DNA from: Brachypodium distachyon
Lineage: Eukaryota > Streptophyta > Magnoliopsida > Poales > Poaceae
Reading direction: 5' to 3'
Length of the DNA stretch: 64,000 nt
NCBI RefSeq assembly: GCF_000005505.3
Contig: NC_016131.3
Location: forward strand, 58,761,355 to 58,825,354
Numbering within the stretch: position 1 is the first letter of the stretch; the number at the start of each line of letters is the position of its first letter. The notes beneath the pieces are model-generated. The model was not told the origin of the DNA, did no database searches, and worked only from the letters and a program-made list of their open reading frames with translations. The position numbers were made by a program, and so were the translations under genes. Shown here one piece after another: positions 55,840 to 64,000 of this stretch.

Positions 55840-56700
55840 TGCCGTGGAGGCGCGATGGTGGTGCATACCATCAGCGCCTAGCGTCGACGGGTGCACTGCC
55901 ATCGCGCCCCTGTCACATTACCCCATCGAGCCTACTCCAAGGGGCGCCGCAGAGGCACGGTGGGAGTGCATGCCATCAGCGCTCCGCGCCGACGGGTGCA
56001 CTGCCACCGTGCCCTTGCCGCACCTCCTCTAGGGAGCGGCTCCTGGGCGAGGGCTGCCGCGGAGGCACTGTGGTGGTGCATTCCATCGGCGCCCGGCGCT
56101 GACGGGTGCACTACCGCAGTGCCCCTGCCGCATCCCTCCAGAGGACATCTCCGCAAGGAGCAGGGGTCGCCGCGGAGACACTATGGTGGTGCATGCCATC
56201 GGCGCCCAGCGCCGAGGGTGCACTGCCATAGTGTCTTTGCCGCCTCGTCTAGAGAGCGCCTCTATAGGCGGGGGTCGTCGCCAGGACGCTGTGATGGCGC
56301 CGGTGCCAGCGGTCGCCGCTCGCTCCGGCCCATCATCGCGTCCCTGCCGCGGCCCTCGAGCAGTATCGCTCCCAAGCAGCGAGGGCTGCTATGGGGACAT
56401 CGTGGCGTCCTTGCCGCCCGCGCTCGGCGGTGGTGGCGAGGAAGCCACGATGTCCCTGTCGCGGCCCTCAGGCAGATCCTCTCCCAGCAGCAAAGGCTGT
56501 TGTGGGGACGCTGTGGCGTCCTCGTCGCCCGTGTTCAGCGGTGGTGCCGAGGAAGTCACGGCGTCCCTGCCGCATTCCTCAGAACGAGCTCTTCCGGAGG
56601 CAAGGGTTGCCGCGGCGGTGCAGCGGTAGCATCGTTGTCGGCGCTTGACGCCGGCGGCGATCCTGTCGCAGCTTCCCCGCCGCATCCCTCTATCGGGCAT
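55840..56700. repeat. Hairpin-unit array in Element 1
   Basis: First array: four units at 55850, 55954, 56064 and 56177 (spacing 104-113 bp). Each has outer arms GCGCGATGG/CCATCGCGC, GGCACGGTGG/CCACCGTGCC, GGCACTGTGG/CCGCAGTGCC and GACACTATGG/CCATAGTGTC. Inner GTGCA/TGCAC and GGCGC/GCGCC pairs are shared. Second array: GGGACATCGTGGC (56394) with GCCACGATGTCCC (56444), and GGGACGCTGTGGC (56505) with GTCACGGCGTCCC (56555). Arms differ between units but still pair. Confidence 0.8.
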
Positions 56701-57263
56701 CTGCAAAGGTGGCGAACCAGGAGTGCACCTCCGACGAACGCTTCGAGCGTAAGATTGAACAAAAAGCTAAGTGCTGACACCTAAATGGCAAACCCAGTAA
56801 GAACTGAACATAATTGAACGCTGTTTCGCCAAGTGTGGCCCCGGAACCTGCGCGTGGCCGGAGTGTTAGAAGGACGCTTGCGGGGGGAGTGCGCTCCTCG
56901 TTTGGCTCCCAGGTTTGGAGTAGTTACCCCGCAGGTGGAGTGGCTCGCCGCTACCGCTTGGCCCCAGGTCGGCACCGCGGGTCCGTCCCGGGTCCCTGGT
57001 CTGGTCAAGGGTGAGGCGTGCGTGAGTCCCCGGCAACACAAGGCGCAGCACGGAAAGGCTAGGGGAGCCACCCCGCGAGGCAGCCCCTGTAGCAAAGAAC
57101 AAAAATTGAGCTAATTAAAGAGCTTGATTAACTAAGTACTAGACGATTACACGAGCTAATGGGAGTGTAATTGTTTAAATGGCGCCAAGCGCCACACTTG
57201 CAGGGACAAAAACTGAAAGGAGATACATCGGAAAGCAGCAAGGACGGTCGGGGGCTACGGTAA

Positions 57264-60200
57264 CTAGTTGCCGGCGCCTTCCGCCGGGGGCTCCGAGGAC
57301 GGCTCGTGGTCCGGCTTCCGCTGCATCCGCTCGACCACCTCGTCGACGAACCCGCGCACCGCTTGGGTGGGTGTGGGCTCGTCCTCGCTGTCCGACCAGG
57401 CGTCCAGCAGGGACTCAAAGGGAAACCCCGGGTCCCGGAGGCGTATCCTCGGGAGGATTGTCCCGGCAACCTCCCGGGCGCAGTTGGCGACTTCGTTGGC
57501 GCCGTACTGGGCGATCCAGACGTCGAGAGCCCCAAGCTTCCCTACCAGGTCGGAGCAGAAGGGAGTCAACGTGGAGACGTCTGTGCCGTCCACCACCACA
57601 GCCTGCAGCTCAAACGGGGCAGCAAGTCGCGCAACGCTTGGGCGGTCTTCAGCAGCTTCTCGGTTTCTAAATGCCGCTGCCCGATCAGTGTGCTATGATG
57701 GAGCCGAGCGTCGTGCGTGGCCTTCTTGGCCTTGCGGAGGCTGCCCTCCAGCGCTGCAAACTCCGCGGTCCTGACCGCGATGTCGTTGCCAGCCTTAGTG
57801 AGCTCCTCCCGAATGGTGGCCAGTTCGGTCTCAAGCCTGGCCGCTCTGTCCTTGGCGGTGCCGAGCTGGATCTCATGCTGGGCCGCCGCATCCACCGTGC
57901 TCTCGGTGGCCTTGATCTGCACCTCTAGCTTGACGCGAAGGCCCTGAATCTCGCCGCGGTAATTGGCGATCAGGTTGCTCTTCTCATCCAGCCGGGCCTG
58001 TGCTGCTGCGAGCACCCCGGCGTGCTCCTTCTTGGTCACCTCGAGGGTTGCCGCCAGCGAGTCTAGCGCCCCCTGAAGCTCCGTGCGCTGGGCCTCCAGC
58101 TACCGGTGGAGTTCAGCCTCCGGGACGACCGGTTCCTCGGCGTCCTCCAGGGCTTGCCGGGTAAGGCGCGCCTCCTCCCTGGCGAGGCGCGTCTCCTCGC
58201 GTAGCCGGGAGAGCTCTTGCCGCTCCCTCTCCACGGCTTCCTGCACCTCACCCAGCTGGCTCTTGGTGATGGCGTGGTGCTCCCTCACCTCGTTGAAGGA
58301 GTCGACGAAGGCTTGCTGTTGGTCCCTGACGACGTCCAGGAACCGGTGTCCTCGCTCGAAGATGCTCGGATCCCAGGTGATGGGATTCCAAGCCACCCCG
58401 GCAAGGGTGCCGAGGTCGGTGTTGGGGAGGGCAGCCGAGGACGACGAAGCCCCCGCTGCCATTGTAGGGCTATGCGGGGGGTCGTTCGCTTGCTTCGGGG
58501 GACCCTGTCACCCGTCCCCGGAAGCCTCCCCTTCACCGCGCCCGGGGACCCCGGGGCTGGAGAAGCCCCCGTGCCCCCGGCAGGAGCCACTCCCTGCTGG
58601 GCAGCAGGCGAATCCGCGCCAGCCGCGTCTGCGGCTGCTGGAGCGTCGCCAAGCGCCGTCCTGGTGGTGACGGTGGCCACCGCTGTCGTTGTGGCCGGCG
58701 CCGCAGGGCTTGGTGCGGGAGCCGGTGCCGGCTCCTCTACCGCCCCCGTAATCTCGACATCGGGGTCGAGATCAACCATGGTTGCGTCCGCCTCCGACGC
58801 GGGCGCGTTTGGGCCTGCAGCAACAAGGAGCGTGAGGATCGACAAGTAAAAGAGTTATCGGAAGCGGACAAGGGTAGCCGGGGCGTTTACCTTGCAAGGA
58901 AGATGGACTTGCGAGGGGGGCTTCTCCCGCCTCACCCGTGCCGGCGGGAGCCTCCGAGAGGCTTGCCGCGGGCGAGTTGCCGCTTGCTGAAAAAGAAGGT
59001 ACGTTTGTATGGTTAACTGACAACTGAAAAATGCAGCAAACGAGGAGCGAAGGAGCCGTACCAGTCGCCGGCCCCGCCCCCGTTGGGACTGGGTCGTCGG
59101 CGGGCGCGATGACGGCGCCACTAGCCCCTGTGTCAGTCGGGTCAGCGGCGCCGCCGGCGTCCGTGCGCGCCCTCTTGCTCGGCGTGGCGGGTGGGGAGTC
59201 GCTTCTCCCCCTCTTGCTGGCGCCTGCCGGCGAGTCGGTCCTCGAGGGGTTGCGTCGGAGCGCGAAGCCCCTGAAGACCCCTCGAGCGGGCGGTACCGTG
59301 GGTGCCCGCGGGGTCGCTGCAACCCGGAGCATCGCGGGGGTCGGGAACGAAGCCGCCGCGGCGTCAGGGGCCGATCCCGGGAGGGCTGCCGCTGCGGTCC
59401 CGGCAGCTACTGCTGCTGAAGCCGTTGCCGGGTCGCGGATGGTCCCCGCCGAGGCATCGGCAGATGCCCCTGGGGTAGCTGCCGCCGCGGTGCGGGTAGC
59501 CGCTGCTAGGGCGGATGTCGTCGCCGTGGCCCGGTGACCCCTGTGGACATGCGCGCTGCCGAGGTACCGGCGGGCACCCCTGAGGTGGCCGTTGCTGGGG
59601 TGGATGTCGCTGCCGAGCCTCTGCGACCCCTGCGGACGTGGTCGCCACCGAAGTACCGACGGGTGCCCCTGAAGCGGCGGCCGCCGCGGGGCTGGCGGCC
59701 GCTGCCGGGGCGGATGTCGCCGCTGGGGAAGATGCCGCCACGGCCGCCGAGGAGATAGCCGCAGCCGCTGCGTGCGCCCTTGATCTCCGAACGATCAGGG
59801 GTGCATCATCGCTGTCCTCATCGTCGTCGTCCACGGGGACGACTCCGGGGACGCTGCAGCCTGGCCCGCCTCGTCATCCAGGGACTGGAGGGAGGGCCAG
59901 CTGATTTCCAACTCGCCCCCGCTCCCCTCGAGCACCTGCTTCCCGCGAGGTGCTGGCAGGGGAGCGCGGGGGGTCCGAGTGGGGGTGCCGTCCATCAACC
60001 CGCACTCGTTGCAGGGTGGGAAGCCGGAGACTATGTCGTTGAGCTCCGCAACACCGGCATGAAGGGAAAAGACCCCCGGCGGGAATCTCGTTGATTGGAA
60101 GGTTTCGCCGGAGATTCCCCTCACCCACACCTTGAGGGATTCCAAATCCACGCCGTCCTGGTGGAGGCGTGTTCTGTCCCCGGGACCCGGGTACATCCAC

Positions 60201-61002
60201 GCGGGACGGGAGCGCAGTTGGAGCGGCGCGATGCGCCGGTTGATGAAGGTCCGATCCACGTCTATGTCGGTAAGCCCCACTAGCCGCAGCGCCTTGATCT
60301 TCTCCACGATGGTGAGGAGATCGGCGTCGCGGTGGTACCTGTTCTGCCAGCCGCTGTGGGGTTGCGGCAGCTCTGTGGGCGAGAGGATGAACTCTTGGGG
60401 GTCTTCCACTCGGACCCAGCACCAGTCGCCCCGCCACTCCTTCTCAATCTTTTTCCCCGATCGGATGATGAACTCGGTTTTCATCTGGTCGCGGGCGCGG
60501 AACACCACCCCCGACGACATCGCTTTCGCGTTGTCAACCGAGGGTAGAAATAGTGATGGAAGAGCACCACCGACGGCATCACCCCCACGAACGCCTCGCA
60601 GAGGAATTGAAAGGTGGCGAGTAGGAACAGCGATGTGGGGTGAAGCTGCGCCACCCGCAGCTGATATGACTCCAACAACGCGTGGAGGAACAGCGAGAAT
60701 GGTTGCACCAGCCCGGTGAGGAGGAAGCGCCCGAACACCCGGAAGTCATTGTCCTGGTGCTCGGCGCCCGCCGGGAAGATCAGGGTCTCCCCGTGCTCGT
60801 TGAACTTGGAGGCGACGGCATGCCAGATCTTATCCAGTGCCTTGCCGTTGTAGCCAGGCCGGTAGAAGGCGAGCATGGCCCGCATCTCCCGCTTCCTCCG
60901 GTCTTTGTCGGCGGCTGCCTTGGTTGCCGCCTCGCTCCTGCTGGTCGCCGCTCCCTTCGAGACCTACACTTCTTTTCCCTTCTTGGTGGTGGGGGGCGCC
61001 AT
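57264..61002 (-). pseudogene. Antisense gene of Element 1 (three exons)
   Basis: The counterpart of 39450-42742, again opposite to gag-pol. It starts MAPPTTKKGKEV, then a TAG near 60964. The conserved block is PFSLFLHALLESYQLRVAQL and FLCEAFVGVMPSVVLF, followed by KIEKEWRGDWCWVRVEDPQ. Ser/Ala linkers and a coiled coil (about 58340-57600) follow, and it ends PAEGAGN-stop. Introns: about 59061-58989 (GTACGG...TTTTCAG) and about 58890-58816 (GTAAAC...CTGCAG), at the same places as in Element 2. Frameshifts lie near 60545 and within the linkers. The C-terminal coiled-coil exon is largely open. Confidence 0.75.
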
Positions 61003-61413
61003 GGGGAATGGGGGTGGAAGCTAGCAAGAACACTTGGATGCGAGATGCGAAAGAGCTTGAAGACGAAGGCCGTGGGGAGCAGAGTGTTTTTCCCTTTTGT
61101 CAACAGTAAAAACTTTATAGAGCCCGGCCGTTTGGTAACGGCCGGTTCCGTACCCTACGTGTGCGCGGGGATAACTCCTAATCAAAAGGAGTAATGCGGG
61201 AAGTGGCCTTAACTTCCCTGTTTAAGGGGGGGGGTTAGGGCGGAAATCACGCGCCCACTTCTCCGTCTGTAACGGCGAAGTACTAGGGGCAGCGAAGGGA
61301 CGCGGGCCTGAGGCGGATCGGGGCCCACGCGTCGGTTGAGGGCGTAGCCCGGCAACCGACCTGAGGAAAGCTCATCCGGGAACGGGTGTTGCCGGCCCAC
61401 GCCCGGGGGCTAC

Positions 61414-62345
61414 TGTCGCACCAGTGGCACCCGGGGTACCACCATTGCGCGACGCGTGGGCCTCGTCGGGCTGCAGCCACGAGCAGCCCGGAAAGCTACC
61501 ACCCTGGAAGGGCTAGCGGGGCTTCGGGGAATATTCCCGCCGGGACACGTCCCGGGAAGCCACTTGCCGGGAGGGGGTTCCTGGATGTGGTCAGGCCTGG
61601 GCCTCCCGGGAAGCCACTTGCCGGGAGGAGGGGTTCCCGGGCGCGGGCTCCCGCCATAGGGGTGGGGCCCAGCAGGGAGAGCTGCAGCGCCACGCGGGCG
61701 CGTGCCAGGCGTCGAGTGCGCAGTCTCGCCAGGGCGAGGAGTGAGGCGCACGACGCATTAAATGAGCCGACAGGAGGGGCGTTACCCGTCTAAGTTAGGG
61801 GAACAATGGCTGTCCAATCCTACTTTTAGGATTTTAGACCCCTAGCAGTAGAGTTGGCGCTCCTGCATGCCCACCAGCGCATCGAGGGGGAGTTGCCATG
61901 TCTCCCTGCTGGACACTTGTAATGCATGCACCGTGGCACCTGTGGCATCCCCTTGGTTATAAGAGGAGGACCCCCGCCAACGGTCAAAAGGGTTGGTTAG
62001 ACCAGTTCACAGTTCACTACTAGCAATAGCCCAAAGTAGCAAGGAGTACTTAGCTGAAAAGAGAGAGCACCCGGGGACTGCCCCCGGCAACCTGTAAAAC
62101 CCCAGTTCTTTGGCTAATAACAAACTCAGAAGCAGGACGTAGGGTTTTACACCTCAGGGTGGCCCGAACCTGGGTAAAAACGTGCATGCATGTGTCCTTA
62201 GCTTGCATGTATTCTGGGTACATTAGTTTGCAGTTCGTGTACGCCATCGGCCATGCCGGCGATCGTCGGAGCCCCCGACGCCCCTGCCGAACCTAAAAGG
62301 GGGTGTGCCCGCACGCCCCCGATGTCAGAGCCCCGTGCGACGACA
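61414..62345 (+). repeat. 3' LTR of Element 1
   Basis: 932 bp with the same tips as the 5' LTR, preceded by CACGCCCGGGGGCTAC. A TATA box (GGTTATAAGAGGAGG) lies near 61965. Confidence 0.93.
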
Positions 62346-62350
62346 TTATA
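62346..62350. repeat. Target-site duplication of Element 1 (right)
   Basis: TTATA, identical to 34238-34242. Confidence 0.9.
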
Positions 62351-62489
62351 TGTACATGCTAATAAATTTTCCTTGGTTAAATCTTACTGCATGCCTTCTA
62401 GATCTTATACTCTAGTGCTGTTGCATATCCAAGCATGATATATGTTGCCCTCCGTTCCATAATATAAGCATTGCTACACAACAGCCTAC

Positions 62490-63556
62490 CAGTGGCGGTG
62501 GAAAAACTAGATCAGTGGCTGGCATGCAGCCCGCCACTAAGCTTGCACCACGGGTGATGTACACCACCGGTGGTGGTGACACCAACGGCCACCGATGTCA
62601 ACCCAACAACAGTGGCTGTCGCATGCCACCGCCACTGGTGTTGTTTTGCCGCAACAAAAAAAGAAACATCGGTGGCTGTGGCATGCCACCGCCACCAGTT
62701 TGGTTTTGCCAAAATAAAAAAAACATCGGGCCGGCCCGCAGGCCTGCACCGAACCCAAGAAGCGGCGGCGCTCTCGTCGTCTCCACGGCGGCGGCGAGCT
62801 CCTCCCATGGCGGCGGCCCTCAGTCTGCAGGAAAATGATTGATCTGAGAGTGAGAGGGGGAGAGAGAGGGAGATAGAAGGAGTGAGAGGGAGAGAGAGGG
62901 AGTGAGCTCACCAGATCCGGCAAGCGGCATGGTCGAGGGACAGCATAAAGCAGACCCGCAGCGTGGTCGAGGGGGAAACTGGATCTCGTCGTGGCGGAGG
63001 AAACCGGGGATCCGACAGCCGCACCATGGACGCGATGAGGAGGGAGGAGGTCGGCGGCCGCTAGCGAGGAGGAGGGAGGAGGCCTAGCTCCTCAAGCGCC
63101 CGTCCTCGAAGGCGGCAACTCACGCAGGAGGCGCCGTATCCCATGGCGGCCTCCTCCATGGTGGCGAGGCTGGGGGAGCCCGTGTCCGGCGGAGGAGATA
63201 AGGAGGAGGGCGCGAGGAGGAGCCCATGTTCGGCGTGGATCCGCAGAGGGGGAGGAGGAGAACAGGAGAGATGGGGAGAGGATCAGGAGGGGAGGAGATC
63301 GGGAGGGAGGAGTCACGAGATGAGGAAGGGAGAGAGGAGATGGGTTCAGGTCCTTCTGGAGGGTGGAGATGTGGAGAGAGAGAAAGGAGCGAGAGAATCG
63401 GAGGGATATAAGAGGCGCCACGTCATGGATCCGGGCCGGTTTTCCTCCACCAATCACACGAGAGCACTCGGATCCGTGTTTTTTCAGATTCCAGACAACC
63501 ATTGGGCTCAAATACAGCACCAGTGGCGGGTGTCATCCCCAAAACAACCACTAGTG
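62490..63556. mobile_element. Possible non-autonomous CACTA-like element
   Basis: The right end reads CCACTAGTG, the inverse of a CACTA terminus. Subterminal copies of CCAGTGGCGG and GGCATGCCACCGCCAC occur several times near both ends (62490-62700 and 63520). The interior is a GA-rich and GC-rich stretch without a convincing frame. A clear CACTA left terminus was not found, so the left border is approximate. Confidence 0.35.
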
Positions 63557-64000
63557 ACTTATGCAATTTTATTTTTTTATTTTTCATATAATTTATAAAT
63601 ACTTTATGTGACTAAATTGGTTTAGAAGTGTGTAATAATGGTCTACTTTGTGTTAAATTGGATATGCAACATTTTGAGTATTATTACATGTACTTGCTTC
63701 ACAAAACACCCTATTTCTGCATTTATAAAATGGAACGAACATTCATTTTACTTATAAAGTTGTAAATTTCTTTGGAAACGTTGTTTGTCATGACAAGATA
63801 CACCTCTGTGCAAAATATGTATACAATATGATGAACGGTTACATAGAAATGGTCGTGACTTTGGTCATCTGACTTGAAACTCATTAACATTCATGCTTAA
63901 TAGTCCATTTTGAGAAGATGTTTTTTGAAATGTAGTCAAAATTCAAGTTTATTATTTTTCATTGCAACTAGTACACATAAAAGGATTCCATGCCAAAGAA
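63557..64000. other. AT-rich intergenic DNA
   Basis: No gene, repeat or RNA feature recognised. Confidence 0.5.

Larger units (their letters stand above)
34243..62345 (+). mobile_element. Element 1: Ty3/gypsy (probable Tat-lineage) LTR retrotransposon with a nested insert
   Basis: Bounded by 5' and 3' LTRs and a perfect TTATA duplication. Without Element 2 (38032-52305) it is about 13.8 kb. Order: 5' LTR, primer-binding region, gag, protease, RT, two RNase H-like domains, integrase, hairpin arrays, an antisense gene, polypurine-like CGGGGGCTAC and 3' LTR. RT before integrase defines Ty3/gypsy. A degenerate RNase H followed by a second one (LYFDGAF...TAEYEGLL), the absence of a chromodomain and an antisense gene suggest the Tat lineage (Grande/RIRE2 relatives). 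Many stops and deletions make it non-autonomous. Confidence 0.92.

Noticed and set aside
55891..56784. 297-codon frame across the hairpin array
   Set aside because: Repeated Ser/Pro/Arg text produced by the tandem hairpin units; not conserved in frame in Element 2.

Overview
This window is nuclear DNA from a grass (Poaceae). The evidence is GC-rich coding 5' ends, many Stowaway MITEs with CTCCCTCCGT ends, spliced genes, multi-copy class III peroxidases, and large nested Ty3/gypsy elements. The species cannot be named from the sequence alone.

Left half (1-34237), gene-bearing. Three class III peroxidase genes lie on the minus strand (2901-4027, 14426-15524, 16436-17497). The first two share an intron at the same site and phase, and the third has none. 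A tandem family of three small secreted cysteine-rich peptide genes sits between the first two peroxidases on the plus strand (5620-6028, 8086-8433, 10385-10875). Each has the same two-exon layout, a matching TATA region and an upstream array of about 80-bp repeats. One copy has lost its normal start codon and another has lost a conserved cysteine. A dead PIF/Harbinger transposase (11740-13503) carries an 820-bp solo LTR. A frameshifted KIN17 fragment (19313-19556) lies just upstream of an uninterrupted SF3B1 gene (19912-23742, U2 snRNP splicing factor). Downstream of SF3B1 is an exon series from a multi-pass membrane protein, probably a headless and tailless dolichol kinase gene (24921-26704). 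Then come a hypothetical acidic ORF (27248-27748), a gibberellin 2-oxidase-like dioxygenase (27791-28942), and about 5 kb of MITE-rich intergenic DNA that includes a three-layer MITE nest.

Right half (34243-62345), one nested retrotransposon complex. Element 1 is plus strand, about 13.8 kb without its insert, with TSD TTATA. It was interrupted inside the reverse transcriptase region by Element 2, which is minus strand, 14.3 kb, with TSD CACTT and belongs to the same family. Both are Ty3/gypsy with RT, two RNase H-like domains and integrase, which suggests the Tat lineage. Both also carry a long antisense gene with two introns between pol and the 3' LTR. Between pol and the antisense gene lie arrays of tandem hairpin units whose stem sequences change from unit to unit while staying paired. 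Most disabling stops look like CAG to TAG or other C-to-T type changes, and one TAG between protease and RT is shared by both copies.

Right edge (62351-64000): a probable non-autonomous CACTA-like element followed by AT-rich DNA.
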